From Anderseniella sp963700735 (GTDB lineage: Bacteria > Pseudomonadota > Alphaproteobacteria > Rhizobiales > Aestuariivirgaceae), in assembly GCA_963700735.1 (NCBI GenBank), contig CAVOYR010000005.1, forward strand, positions 764,713 through 828,712: a stretch of 64,000 nucleotides of DNA, in the 5' to 3' direction. The position numbers and the translations under genes are program-made. The number at the start of each line of letters is the position of its first letter. The first letter of the stretch is position 1. Below the pieces are notes generated by a model, which made no database searches, was not told the DNA's origin, and saw only the letters and a program-made list of their open reading frames with translations. Shown one piece after another: positions 33,643 through 44,207 of this stretch.

Positions 33643-36592
33643 CACACGGTCACGCCGCGCTTGGCCCATTCACGCAGGGCATCGGCATCGCGCGGGGTCA
33701 CGTCGGGATACTCGGCATCGCTGCCAACCTCCGTCGACACCTTCCACGAGCGCGCGCACTTGGTGCCCTTGGCCCTGGACGGCACGACGGCCACGCCACG
33801 CACCTCGTCCATGCGCCAGGCATCGGCGGGGCCTGCCCCGCCGGTGACGGTCGCGCCCGAGGTGATGCTGATCTCGGCCACGTCGACATCCGAGACGGCA
33901 GCCAGCAAGGCGTCGTCCTCGATGTAGATTTCCGGTGCGGACTCGAGCGATGAGCCAATGCGCTTTTCGCGCCGCTCCACTTCCAGCGCACCCGTAACCA
34001 CGGAGCGGACCTTCATCACCCGCGCCCACTTGTCTTCCAGCGCCTTGTCGCGCCAGACGGCCGGCACCTCGGGGAACTGCTCGGTGTGCACGCAAGCCTC
34101 AGGCCCGTGGCGCTCCATCCAGGCCTCGTCGCAGGTGAAGGACAGGATCGGCGCCATCCACGTGACCACGCAATTGAAGATGCGGTCGATGACGGTGAGT
34201 GATGCGCGGCGGCGCAGGCTGGACGGCGCATCGCAGTACAGCGCGTCCTTGCGCACGTCGAAATAGAACGACGACAGCTCGATGTTCATGAAGTTGCCGA
34301 GTGCGGAATAGATGCGGCGGAAATCGAACTCGTCGTAGCCCTTGCGCACCACCGCGTCGAGGCGGGCCAGATGGCTGAGCATCAGCTTCTCGAGCTCGGG
34401 CATGTCGGCATCGGCGACGGCATCTTCGCGCTGGAAGTGTGCCAGCGAACCGAGCATCCAGCGCAGGGTGTTGCGCAGCTTGCGGTATGCATCGACGTTG
34501 GACTTGAGGATTTCCGGGCCGATGCGCTGGTCCTCGGCATAGTCAACGGAGGCGACCCACAGGCGCAGGATATCTGCGCCGTACTGCTTGATGACGTCTT
34601 GCGGCACGGTGGTGTTGCCGAGCGATTTGGACATCTTGCGGCCCTGCTCGTCCATGGTGAAGCCGTGCGTCAGCACCGCGTCATAGGGCGCGCGGCCACG
34701 GGTGCCGCACGACTCCAGCAGCGAGGAATGGAACCACCCGCGATGCTGGTCGGAGCCTTCAAGGTACAGATCAGCAGGCCACTTCAGGTCGTCGCGCTGC
34801 TCCAGGCAGAAGGCATGGGTGGAGCCTGAATCGAACCACACGTCGAGGATGTCACGCACCTGCGTCCATTCACTGGTGGAGTATTCGGACCCGAGGAAGC
34901 GTTCAGCCGCACCCTCGGCGTACCAGGCATCCGCGCCCTCAACCCGGAACGCGTCGAAGATGCGCTGGTTGACGGCTTCGTCCTTCAGCACCTCGCCTGC
35001 CTCATTGACGAACACCGCAATCGGCACACCCCAGGCGCGCTGGCGCGACAGCACCCAGTCAGGGCGGTCCTCGATCATGCCGCGCAGCCGCGTCTGGCCG
35101 CGCGCCGGCACGAACCGGGTATCATCGATCGCCTTCAGCGCAACGTTTCGCAAGGTGCCGTTCATTCCGGGAATGGACTTGTCCATGTGGACAAACCACT
35201 GCGGTGTGTTGCGGAAGATGATCGGCTTCTTCGAACGCCACGAGTGCGGGTATTCGTGCTTGAGGCGGCCGCGGGCAAACAGGTTGTTGGCCCCGATCAA
35301 CGCCTTGATGACAACCTCGTTGGCCTTGCCCTTCTCGCCCTTGTCGGTGATGACCTGTTCGCCTTCAAAGCCTGGCGCATCGGCGGTAAAACGCCCATCA
35401 GGCCCTACAGTGAAGGGGATGGCCGGGTTTATGCCCGAGCTCCGGACCGTCGGTTGGTTGTCCATCCAGATGTCGAAGTCATCGCGCCCATGACCCGGTG
35501 CCGTGTGCACGAAACCGGTACCAGCGTCGTCGGTGACATGGTCGCCATCAAGCAACGGCACGTTGAAGTCATAGCCGCCTGCAAATCCACGCAATGGATG
35601 ATCACACAACATGAATTCAAACTCGTCATGGCCAACATCGAACGTCGTTCGCAATGTAGCTTGGCCTTAGCGACGCATTCTTCAGCTAAGTTGTCGGCGA
35701 GGATTAGCTTCTCGCCAGGCCGGGGACCAAAATCATTCTCTGCGATCGTTATCTCGTAGAGACCATACTTGATCCGACTGGAGTAGCAGATGGCGCGATT
35801 GCCAGGGATTGTCCAAGGTGTCGTTGTCCAGATCACAACGAAGGCACCCTGAAGGGCATCCAACAATTTAGATGCGTTTCCGAGTCCCTCTATCATTCCA
35901 GTCATCGGAGCTACCGATATCGGAAACTTCACCCACACCGTGTCGGACTCATAGGTCTCGTACTCGACCTCGGCCTCGGCCAGCGCGGTGCGCTCCACCA
36001 CCGACCACATCACCGGCTTGGAGCCGCGATAGAGCTGGCCGGACATGGCGAACTTCATCAGCTCGTTGGCGATGATCGCCTCGGCCTCGAAGTTCATCGT
36101 CAGGTACGGCGTGACGAAATCGCCGACCACGCCGAGGCGCTTGAACTCTTCCGTCTGCACGCCGATCCAGTGTTTCGCGAACTGGCGGCATTCCTCGCGG
36201 AACTCGTTGACCGGTACCTCGTCCTTGTCCTTGCCGGCCGCGCGGTATTTCTCCTCGATCTTCCATTCGATCGGCAGGCCGTGACAGTCCCAGCCCGGCA
36301 CGTAGTTGGAGTCGTAGCCGCGCATCTGGAACGAGCGGGTGATCAGGTCCTTGAGGATCTTGTTGAGCGCATGACCGATGTGGATGTTGCCGTTGGCATA
36401 GGGCGGGCCATCGTGCAGCACGTATTTCGGACGGCCCTTCGACTGCTCGCGGAGGGTCTTGTACAGGTCCATCCTGTCCCACTTGGCGAGGATTTCCGGC
36501 TCCTTTGCAGGCAGCCCGGCGCGCATGGGAAAATCGGTCTTGGGCAGGAACAGCGTTGAGGAATAGTCGCGTTCCGTCTTGGTATCGCTCAT
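33642..36592 (-). CDS. ileS: Isoleucyl-tRNA synthetase (one-base frameshift, locally low GC)
   Basis: A class I synthetase of about 980 residues in two frames. The N-terminal part, from 36592, holds the HIGH motif (PYANGNIHIGHALN) and VIWTTTPWTIPGNRAI of the editing domain. The C-terminal part holds GRKMSKSLGNT and the anticodon-binding domain. The frames join near 35655-35665 if one G is added to AAGCTAC, giving KATLRTTFDVGHDEFEF. Around 35560-35940 the G+C drops to about 53% while the protein stays conserved, unlike the flanks. The gene is essential, so the frameshift is probably an assembly error. The stop overlaps lspA. Confidence 0.95.
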
Positions 36593-36743
36593 CGGTTCAA
36601 ATCACGGGATAATTAAAGGATGCTGCGCCTTCTAACAGCGTTTGTGCGGGGATGGAAGCGGTGCTTGCCCGCGCCTGACTTCTGGCTGATATTGTGGTCA
36701 ATGCCTGCGACATCACCCACCATTCACTCAGGATCCCCTGCCC

Positions 36744-37340
36744 ATGTCCGACCTGCACACCGTTCCCGCCCGGCGCGGCAAGGCCACCCTTGTCAACAAG
36801 GGCCAGGCCATCAAGATCATCAACACGCACGGCACGCAGGTGGTGGACTTCTGGGCGTTCGTGGCCGGTCACCTGACCGAGTACACCGGCATGGACCAGT
36901 GCCGCGCCACCTGGACACGGCTGTTTCCGAAGACCGGCGATGCGCTGTATTCGAACCGCCGCCGCGCGCTGATGACCATGGTGGAAGACACCTCGCCGGG
37001 CCGTCACGACACGCTGATGGCGCCGTGCGACAATGAACGCTACGGGCTGCTCGGCTGCAGGGAATATCACGACAACTGCAAGGACAACATGCACGCCGCG
37101 CTGGCGGAACTGGGGTACTACGTGCCGTACACGCCGGCCTCGATCAACCTGTTCATGAACATTCCCTGGTCGGAAGACGGTTCGCTGTCATTCGATCCGG
37201 CCCTGTCGAAGCCCGGCGACTATGTGGTGCTGCGCGCCGAGGTGGACGTGATTGCCGTGATGTCGTGCTGCCCGCAGGACATCCTGGCCATCAACTCGCA
37301 AAAGCCGGTCGAGGCGCACTTCCAGGTGCTTGACCAGTAA
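36744..37340 (+). CDS. DUF1989 / urea carboxylase-associated family protein
   Basis: A 198-residue protein. GQAIKIINTHGTQVVDFWAF, then SNRRRALMTMVEDTSPGRHDTLMAPCD and PASINLFMNIPW, are the DUF1989 pattern; the conserved Asp/His/Cys residues suggest a metal-binding beta fold. Members occur as urea carboxylase-associated proteins and in one-carbon or amine metabolism. No urea carboxylase lies nearby. It is convergent with the SSS symporter gene, 21 bases apart. The exact role is unknown. Confidence 0.85.
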   Translation: MSDLHTVPARRGKATLVNKGQAIKIINTHGTQVVDFWAFVAGHLTEYTGMDQCRATWTRLFPKTGDALYSNRRRALMTMVEDTSPGRHDTLMAPCDNERYGLLGCREYHDNCKDNMHAALAELGYYVPYTPASINLFMNIPWSEDGSLSFDPALSKPGDYVVLRAEVDVIAVMSCCPQDILAINSQKPVEAHFQVLDQ

Positions 37341-37361
37341 CGCGGCACAGCGCGGCGGCGG

Positions 37362-38738
37362 TCAGGTCGCCGCCTCGACATGCTTCGGCTTGAGCGCGGC
37401 GGCGAAGGCACCGCAGCCGATGGTCAGCACGGCCACGCAGATGAGCAGCAGCTTGGTGTACTTGTGCTCGATGCCGAAGGCTGCGGTCATGAAGCCGTTG
37501 CCGCCTTCCTCGAGGTAGTACAGCACCGCGCCAGCCATGGCCGACGCGAATGCCGCGTGGAACGCCCACAAGCTGACCCGCCGGCCGCCGATGATGCAGA
37601 ACAGGATCACCGGCGTCAGGAACATCGATGCCGTACCGGATATGGCAACGGCGGCGTAAAGCTCCTTGGTATCAAGGAACAGGAAGACCAGCCCGCCGAA
37701 CATGAACGCCAGCATGGCAATGCGGCCATTGGCGAGCGTGGGGGCGGCCAGCCCCATGTCCTTGATGGCCAGCTTGGATGCACTCGAAAGCGTCGAGTCC
37801 AGCGTCGACACCGCCGACACGATCAGCGCGACGTTGAGCACCAGCATGGTGGTGTCGCCCAGGGTGCGGCGCAGCACGTCCAGCATGGCTTCGTCCGGCA
37901 GCTTCACGGTGCCGGCATAGACACCCAGCATCGCAAACAGGAAAATGCAGGCCATCGACAGCCAGCCTGCGTGCAGGAAGGATTTCCACGTGGTGTTCCG
38001 GTCGGCCAGGAAGCCGCGATCCATCATGACGGGATCGTGCATCGGGTACGAGATGACCTGCAGCATGGCCACCATGAGCAATATCCAGCCCGGGTCAGTG
38101 ACCGGCCGGGCGGTCGATCCCAGCAGCGAAACGCTCCAGCCCGGCGCACCGGCGAGGGCAACCACCAGTGCGGCCAGCATTACCAGGAACACGCTCATCT
38201 GGAAAACGTCAGTGCGCAACGACGACTGCAGGCCGCCCAGCATGGCATAGCCCAGCGTGAACAGGGCAGCGATACTGGCGGCCGCGAGGTAGAGCGTGGT
38301 GCCTTCAGCGCCGAAGATGATGCCGACCACGATCAGGTTGGCGAACACTTCTGACAGCAGCCGCAAGGCAACCACCACGTTGTAGGCGCTGGTGCCGGAG
38401 GGGCCGAACCGGTCGGTCAGGAACGCCTGGACCGAATTGAAACCGTGGCGGAAGCGGATCTGGTCGACAATCACGGCACCGGTGAAGAACGACAGGTAAT
38501 AGGCGGTGTAGGCCAGCGCGCCACCGATGCCGTAGTAAAATCCGAGGATGGCGGCGGTCAGCAGCGAGCGCGCGAAGATCCACGTGGTGACCTGGCTGAA
38601 CACCAGCGTGATCATCGATGGCGCGGACCCGTCTGCCGATTGTCCGGCATAGAACCCGTCCACGGTGCGCTTGCGCGGGGTGAGCAGAAGGGAAATCACG
38701 GCGAGAACGATCAACGTCGCGAGGAGAGGCGTGGTCAT
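37362..38738 (-). CDS. Sodium:solute symporter (SSS family)
   Basis: A 458-residue carrier with about thirteen hydrophobic segments. KRTVDGFYAGQSADG near the N-terminus and the VSAVSTLDSTLSSASKLAI block (the Na+-site helix 8 signature of SSS) support the family. The substrate is unknown; the DUF1989 neighbour on the other strand hints at an amide or amine. The start at 38738 (MTTPLLATL) follows a plausible spacing and avoids thirteen non-homologous codons. Confidence 0.87.
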   Translation of the reverse strand: MTTPLLATLIVLAVISLLLTPRKRTVDGFYAGQSADGSAPSMITLVFSQVTTWIFARSLLTAAILGFYYGIGGALAYTAYYLSFFTGAVIVDQIRFRHGFNSVQAFLTDRFGPSGTSAYNVVVALRLLSEVFANLIVVGIIFGAEGTTLYLAAASIAALFTLGYAMLGGLQSSLRTDVFQMSVFLVMLAALVVALAGAPGWSVSLLGSTARPVTDPGWILLMVAMLQVISYPMHDPVMMDRGFLADRNTTWKSFLHAGWLSMACIFLFAMLGVYAGTVKLPDEAMLDVLRRTLGDTTMLVLNVALIVSAVSTLDSTLSSASKLAIKDMGLAAPTLANGRIAMLAFMFGGLVFLFLDTKELYAAVAISGTASMFLTPVILFCIIGGRRVSLWAFHAAFASAMAGAVLYYLEEGGNGFMTAAFGIEHKYTKLLLICVAVLTIGCGAFAAALKPKHVEAAT

Positions 38739-38925
38739 TACGGGGTGGGCCCAGCTGCAGGAATTGAGGTGGCGCAACCTGTGTCGCAGCCAGCGCGGTT
38801 TCTCAAGTCACGTTTGGATGATTGGGGTGTGAGCGGCCGGGCCCGCTGGCCGGTTTGTTCCCGGCCGCCCGAGGTGCTAGCATGGGCTCCGATAGTTTGG
38901 CACCAGTGCAAACGGGCAGGTATCC

Positions 38926-39228
38926 ATGAGCGGCTTTTTCTCGAAACTGTTTGGCGGCGGCAAGGACACCCCGGCCGGCGCGCCGAAAGGCGAAGTCGAG
39001 GTCTACAACGGCTATGAGATCGAACCCCGCCCCAAATCTGCCGGCGGCCAGTTCAACATTGCCGGGATCATCCGCAAGCAGGGCGAGCCGGATGGCCCGG
39101 CGCACGAGTTCATCCGCGCCGACACCTTCCCCAATGCCGAGGAAGCCGCGCGCTACACGATCATCAAGGCGAAGCAGATCATCGACCAGAAGGGCGAGCG
39201 GATGTTTGCCGATGGCGGCGGCTGGTAG
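38926..39228 (+). CDS. HlyU-family protein
   Basis: A 100-residue protein. MSGFFSKLFGGGKD at the start, then EVYNGYEIEPRPKSAGGQFNIAG and AARYTIIKAKQIIDQKGERMF, match the HlyU Pfam family found in alphaproteobacteria. This family is named after a haemolysin activator but is different from the ArsR-type HlyU of Vibrio. Directly downstream is an RTX gene on the same strand. A link between them is suggestive only. Confidence 0.85.
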   Translation: MSGFFSKLFGGGKDTPAGAPKGEVEVYNGYEIEPRPKSAGGQFNIAGIIRKQGEPDGPAHEFIRADTFPNAEEAARYTIIKAKQIIDQKGERMFADGGGW

Positions 39229-39346
39229 GACCAGCGCTTGTTGCGCAAGCTGTCACGGCTTGTGAAGAACTGCACATTTACCCCCTTGCGAAGTGTGGTT
39301 GTTGTTCATCAACAACAATTCACAACCTTGAGGGGTTTTTAAAAAA

Positions 39347-40495
39347 ATGGCTTACCAACTCACGATCAACAACTGGTGGATATCTAAGCCGCTTCTCGGC
39401 ATGACCTGGTACGTTAACGGTACCCAGAACAGCGATAACCTTTATGGCACAATTGCCAACGACATCATCAAGGCAGGTGATGGCAATGACCGCATCTACG
39501 GTAGCGTCGGTGCTGACCAGATTGACGGCGGCAATGGATACGACGGCATCAACTACTACAGATCAACGCAAGGTGTGACCGTCAATCTGGCAACGGGTCA
39601 AGGCTTTGGTGGGGATGCACAGGGCGACACTTACACGAGCATCGAATTCGTCTATGGCTCGGCTTACAATGATGTGCTGATTGCCAGTTCAACCGGAAGC
39701 TCGCTGAGCGGCAGCGATGGTGATGACCAGTTGTCAGGTGGAGCCGGGCACGACGATCTCTTTGGTGACAATGGTAACGACACCCTGAATGGCGGCGCTG
39801 GACACGATGAACTCTATGGTGGCAATGGAAACGACAACCTCTATGGCGATGCCGGACAGGATTATCTTTCCGGTGGCAAAGGGAACGACAACCTCTATGG
39901 CGGCGCTGATGATGACGAGCTCGCTGGAGGTGCCGGTTCAGACTTCATCGATGGTGGAAGTGGCTATGACACACTGGATTTCCGCAATTCGTTTTTAGGC
40001 GTGACAGTCAACCTTGAAACCGGCACAGGTCTTGGCGGAGACGCGCATGGTGACACCTACGAAAATATTGAGGGGGTCCAAGGCAGCAATCAAAATGACG
40101 TCCTGATTGGAGACAATTTAGAAAGTGGCAATTGGCTTTTCGCCAATGACGGTAGTGATGTTCTCAATGGCATGGGCGGTAACGATTACCTTGAAGGTGG
40201 AAGAGGTGCCGACACATTCGTGTTCATCAATGATGACCGGTTTGGTAACAACAACGACATCTTCCATGGCCGTGACAATATATACGATTTCAACTCCGCA
40301 GAAGGCGACCGCATTGATCTTTCGCAAACCGAAGTCCGCGACTGGAATGACCTGATCAACGGTGGCGACCGGTTCCTCACCGATGACGGACAAGGAAACG
40401 CAATAATCTATACGATGAACGGCGTTGAAGGTGATTATATCAATTTGTTTGGTGTCAGCGCGAGCAGCCTCACAGCAGACGATTTCATTTTCTGA
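39347..40495 (+). CDS. RTX calcium-binding protein (probable type I secretion substrate)
   Basis: A 382-residue acidic protein without an N-terminal signal peptide. From about residue 40 to 300 it carries many GGxGxDxLx nonapeptides (for example GGAGHDDLFGDNGND, GGAGHDELYGGNGND), which form Ca2+-binding beta rolls. The stretches GVTVNLATGQGFGGDAQGD and GVTVNLETGTGLGGDAHGD are a second internal repeat. The C-terminus ends in DDFIF, as expected for type I secretion signals. The G+C content is visibly lower than that of the flanking genes. No ABC exporter, membrane fusion protein or TolC lies in the window, so secretion would use machinery encoded elsewhere. Confidence 0.9.
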   Translation: MAYQLTINNWWISKPLLGMTWYVNGTQNSDNLYGTIANDIIKAGDGNDRIYGSVGADQIDGGNGYDGINYYRSTQGVTVNLATGQGFGGDAQGDTYTSIEFVYGSAYNDVLIASSTGSSLSGSDGDDQLSGGAGHDDLFGDNGNDTLNGGAGHDELYGGNGNDNLYGDAGQDYLSGGKGNDNLYGGADDDELAGGAGSDFIDGGSGYDTLDFRNSFLGVTVNLETGTGLGGDAHGDTYENIEGVQGSNQNDVLIGDNLESGNWLFANDGSDVLNGMGGNDYLEGGRGADTFVFINDDRFGNNNDIFHGRDNIYDFNSAEGDRIDLSQTEVRDWNDLINGGDRFLTDDGQGNAIIYTMNGVEGDYINLFGVSASSLTADDFIF

Positions 40496-40544
40496 TCACG
40501 GGCTCAAGGCAACACTGAAAATCTGATGGGGCGACTGGCAGATG

Positions 40545-41909
40545 TCAGCCGCTCCACTTGGTGCGCATGGTTACAAGTTCTTCGGAGGCGGTCGGGTGGA
40601 CGGCCATGGTTGCGTCAAAGTCAGCCTTGGTGGCACCCATCTTCAGCAGGATGCCCAGCATCTGCGCCATTTCACCGGCATCCGGCCCGAGGATGTGACA
40701 GCCGGCGACCCGGCCGGTGCTGGCCACCACGACCAGCTTCATCAGCATCTTCTCGTCACGTCCGGACAGGGTGTGGCGCATGGGCCGGAACACCGACTTG
40801 TAGATGTCGACGTCCTTGAACCGCTCGCGCGCCTGCGCCTCGGTCAGGCCGACGGTGCCGATCTCGGGCTGCGAGAACACCGCCGTGGCGATCAGGTCGT
40901 GGTCAACCTTGACGTCCTTGCCGCCGAACACCGTATCGGCAAACGCATGGCCTTCGCGGATGGCGACCGGGGTCAGCGCCACACGGTCGGTGACGTCGCC
41001 CACGGCGTAGATGGTGTCCACGCTGGTCTTCGAATACTCGTCAACCTTGATGGCGCCGTTCTCGTGCAGTTCGACGCCTGCATTCTCCAGGCCCAGCCCG
41101 CCGGTATAGGCATTGCGGCCGATGGCGAACATGATCTGGTCCACCTCGCGCACGTCGCCGCCCGTCAGGGTGCCATGCAGCTTGTCGCCCTTCTTCTCGA
41201 TCTTCGAGAACACCTGGCCGCAGACGATATCGACGCCCTTCTTCTTCATTTCGCTGGTCAGGTGGTCGCGCACGTCCTCGTCGAACCCACGCAGGATCTT
41301 GTCGCCGCGATAGAGCAGCGTGGTATCGACGCCCAGCCCGTTGAAGATCGATGCAAACTCGACCGCGATGTAGCCGCCGCCGGCAATGATGATGCTTTCC
41401 GGCAGCTTTTCCAGGTGCAGCGCATCGTTGGAGGTGATGGTGTGCTCGATGCCTTCAAGGTTGTGGTCGATGTTGGGTTGGCCGCCGGTGGCGATCAACA
41501 CGTACCTGGTGGTAATGTGGCGCTCCAGCCCGACCAGCCGCACCGAGTGGGTGTCGCGCAGCTCCGCCCGGCAATGGAATAGTTCGACGCCGGCCGATGC
41601 GAGGGTCTTTTCGTAGACGGCGTTGAGCCGGTCGATTTCCCGGTCCTTGTTGGCAATCAGCGTCGGCCAGTCGAATGCGACCTTGCTGGTGGTCCAGCCA
41701 TAGCCCATCGCGTCTTCGAAGTGTTCGGCATACTGGCTCGCATAGACCAGCAGTTTCTTCGGCACGCAGCCGCGAATGACGCACGTGCCGCCGAAGCGGT
41801 ACTCCTCGGCGATGGCGACCCGTGCGCCGTGCTGGGCGGCGATGCGGGCGGCACGCACACCGCCTGAGCCGCCGCCGATGACGAAGAGGTCGTAGTCGTA
41901 TTCTGACAT
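40545..41909 (-). CDS. gor: Glutathione-disulfide reductase
   Basis: A 454-residue FAD/NADPH disulfide reductase. The FAD motif GGGSGGVRAARIAA, the redox pair C43/C48 in GTCVIRGCVPKK, the NADPH motif GGGYIAVEFA and the C-terminal active-site histidine in VHPTASEEL are all present. It keeps glutathione reduced in the cytoplasm. One base separates it from rpiA upstream, so gabD-rpiA-gor are one operon. Confidence 0.94.
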   Translation of the reverse strand: MSEYDYDLFVIGGGSGGVRAARIAAQHGARVAIAEEYRFGGTCVIRGCVPKKLLVYASQYAEHFEDAMGYGWTTSKVAFDWPTLIANKDREIDRLNAVYEKTLASAGVELFHCRAELRDTHSVRLVGLERHITTRYVLIATGGQPNIDHNLEGIEHTITSNDALHLEKLPESIIIAGGGYIAVEFASIFNGLGVDTTLLYRGDKILRGFDEDVRDHLTSEMKKKGVDIVCGQVFSKIEKKGDKLHGTLTGGDVREVDQIMFAIGRNAYTGGLGLENAGVELHENGAIKVDEYSKTSVDTIYAVGDVTDRVALTPVAIREGHAFADTVFGGKDVKVDHDLIATAVFSQPEIGTVGLTEAQARERFKDVDIYKSVFRPMRHTLSGRDEKMLMKLVVVASTGRVAGCHILGPDAGEMAQMLGILLKMGATKADFDATMAVHPTASEELVTMRTKWSG

Positions 41910-41910
41910 G

Positions 41911-42612
41911 TCAGCCCGCTTTCCGCGAAATCACTTCAATGCCGTCGGGTCCGCCAAGAATGGCCAGGCCCGCCATGTCGATGAACAGGCCGTGATCGAC
42001 CACGCCGGGGATGGTAGACAGCACCGATGCCAGCTTCTGGGCGTCCGGGATCCTGCCGAACGAGCAGTCGATGATGACGTTGCCATTGTCCGTGACGAAC
42101 AGCTCGTCATGGCGGATGCGCAAGGCGAGTTCGCCCTCGCAGCCCGCCCAGCGGGCAGCGTGCTCGATCTTCATCGCGGTGGACTTTACCCCGAACGGCA
42201 CGATCTCGACCGGCAGTGGAAACTGGCCAAGACGCGAGACTTTCTTGCTGCTGTCGGCGATGACGATCATCTGCCGCGATGACGAGGCGACGATCTTTTC
42301 GCGCAGCAGTGCGCCCCCGCCACCCTTGATCAGGGTCAGGTCGGCGTCCAGCTCATCGGCACCGTCCACGGTCAGGTCGAGGATCGGTTCCTCGTCCAGC
42401 CGGGTCAGCGGAATGTTCAGGCTTTCGGCCTGCTGCCGGGTGGCTTCGGAGGTCGGAACGCAGACAACGTTCAATCCGTCCGCCACCATCCTGCCCAGGC
42501 CGGCGACGAATTTCGCCGCCGTCGACCCGGTTCCCAGCCCCAGTTTCATGCCGTCGCGCACGTGCTTCAACGCCTCGCGCGCGGCGGCCTCCTTCGCCTC
42601 GTCTGGTGTCAC
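41911..42612 (-). CDS. rpiA: Ribose-5-phosphate isomerase A
   Basis: A 233-residue enzyme interconverting ribose 5-phosphate and ribulose 5-phosphate. GLGTGSTAAKF is the phosphate loop, LTVDGADELDADL and KGGGGALLREKIVA hold the catalytic acids and Lys, and the length matches the RpiA family. It overlaps the aldehyde dehydrogenase gene by 4 bases (ATGA) and precedes gor by one base. Confidence 0.94.
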   Translation of the reverse strand: MTPDEAKEAAAREALKHVRDGMKLGLGTGSTAAKFVAGLGRMVADGLNVVCVPTSEATRQQAESLNIPLTRLDEEPILDLTVDGADELDADLTLIKGGGGALLREKIVASSSRQMIVIADSSKKVSRLGQFPLPVEIVPFGVKSTAMKIEHAARWAGCEGELALRIRHDELFVTDNGNVIIDCSFGRIPDAQKLASVLSTIPGVVDHGLFIDMAGLAILGGPDGIEVISRKAG

Positions 42613-44084
42613 TGGTGAAGACCGCCCATCAGCATGTACTTGATCTCGAGGTATTCCTCGGTGCCGTGCACGGAGCCTTCACGGCCAATGCCGCTTTCCT
42701 TGACGCCGCCGAACGGGGCCACCTCGGTGGAGATGATGCCTTCGTTGATGCCGACAATGCCGTAGTCCAGCGCCTCACCCACACGCCATACCCGGCCGAT
42801 GTCGCGGGTGTAGAAGTAGCAGGCAAGACCGAACTCGGTGTCGTTGGCCATCCTGATGGCCTCTTCCTCGGTCTTGAAGCGGAACAGCGGGGCGACCGGT
42901 CCGAAGGTTTCCTCGCGGGTGACCTTCATGTCGGTGGTCACGTCGCGCAGGATGGTCGGCTCGTGGAAGTTGCCACCCAGGGCCTTGCCGCCGGTGACGA
43001 TCTTGGCGCCCTTGCTGACGGCGTCCTCGATGTGCTCCTGCACCTTTTCGACGGCTGCCTTGTTGATCAGCGGGCCGGTGGTGACACCTTCCTCGGTGCC
43101 GTTGCCAACCTTCATCTTGTTGACGGCAGCGGCCAGTGCGTCAGCGAACTTGTCGTAGACACCGTCCTGGATCAGCAGGCGGTTGGCGCACACGCAGGTC
43201 TGGCCGGCGTTGCGGTACTTGGACGCCATGGCACCGGCAACGGCGGCGTCGATGTCGGCATCGTCGAACACGATGAACGGCGCGTTGCCGCCCAGTTCCA
43301 TGCCAACGCGCTTCACGGTCTTGGCGCACTGTTCCATCAGGATCTTGCCGATCTCAGTGGAGCCGGTGAAGGTGAGCATGCGCACGGACGGGTTGGAGGT
43401 CAGTTCGCCACCGATCTCCGAGGCCTTGCCGGTGATCACGCTGAGCACGCCTGCAGGGATGCCTGCACGCTCGGCCAGTTCACACAGCGCCAGCGCCGAC
43501 AGTGGCGTCTCTGACGCCGGCTTGATGACCATGGTGCAGCCGACGGCCAGCGCCGGGCCGGCCTTGCGGGTGATCATGGCATTGGGGAAGTTCCACGGTG
43601 TAATGGCACCGCACACGCCAACGGGCTGGCGCACCACAACGATGCGGGCATCAGCCTTGTGGCTGGGGATGGTCTCGCCGTTGATGCGCTTGGCTTCCTC
43701 GGCGAAGAACTCGATGAACGAGGCGCCGTAGCCAATTTCACCGCGCGCTTCGGCCAGCGGCTTGCCCTGCTCGGCGGTCATGATCTGGGCCAGGTCTTCC
43801 TGGTTTTCCATCATCAGGTTGTACCACTTGCGCAGGATGTTGGAGCGCTCCTTGGCGGTCTTTGCAGCCCAGCCCTTCATGGCCTTCTCGGCAGCCTCGA
43901 TGGCGTGGCGGGTTTCCTTGGCGCCCAGCTTCGGCACCGAGGCGATCACGTCGCCAGAGGCCGGGTTGGTCACGTCGATGGTGGCGTCACCGCCGACCCA
44001 CTTGCCGTCGATGTAGCACTTGTCCTTGAGCAGCGACTTGTCCTTCAGGATGTCGCGCAGAGCCTGCGTCTTGATTGCGTCCAT
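42609..44084 (-). CDS. gabD: NAD(P)-dependent succinate-semialdehyde dehydrogenase
   Basis: A 491-residue aldehyde dehydrogenase. TPWNFPNAMITRKAGPALA is the cofactor-binding block, MELGGNAPFIVFDDAD carries the general-base Glu, and NAGQTCVCANRL the catalytic Cys. The sequence type is closest to GabD, which oxidises succinate semialdehyde to succinate. A strong AAGGAGG site lies eight or so bases before the ATG at 44084. It heads an operon with rpiA and gor. The substrate is assigned from family similarity. Confidence 0.9.
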   Translation of the reverse strand: MDAIKTQALRDILKDKSLLKDKCYIDGKWVGGDATIDVTNPASGDVIASVPKLGAKETRHAIEAAEKAMKGWAAKTAKERSNILRKWYNLMMENQEDLAQIMTAEQGKPLAEARGEIGYGASFIEFFAEEAKRINGETIPSHKADARIVVVRQPVGVCGAITPWNFPNAMITRKAGPALAVGCTMVIKPASETPLSALALCELAERAGIPAGVLSVITGKASEIGGELTSNPSVRMLTFTGSTEIGKILMEQCAKTVKRVGMELGGNAPFIVFDDADIDAAVAGAMASKYRNAGQTCVCANRLLIQDGVYDKFADALAAAVNKMKVGNGTEEGVTTGPLINKAAVEKVQEHIEDAVSKGAKIVTGGKALGGNFHEPTILRDVTTDMKVTREETFGPVAPLFRFKTEEEAIRMANDTEFGLACYFYTRDIGRVWRVGEALDYGIVGINEGIISTEVAPFGGVKESGIGREGSVHGTEEYLEIKYMLMGGLHQ

Positions 44085-44207
44085 GGCGGGAAACCTCCTT
44101 GTTTTGACGGCGTGTTGGCACGCGGTTTAGCACGGTCAGCCAACGGCTCCAAGGCAGATCAGGTTGCATGTGCGTTGGCTTGAGTGCATATCTCGCTGCC
44201 AACCGTC

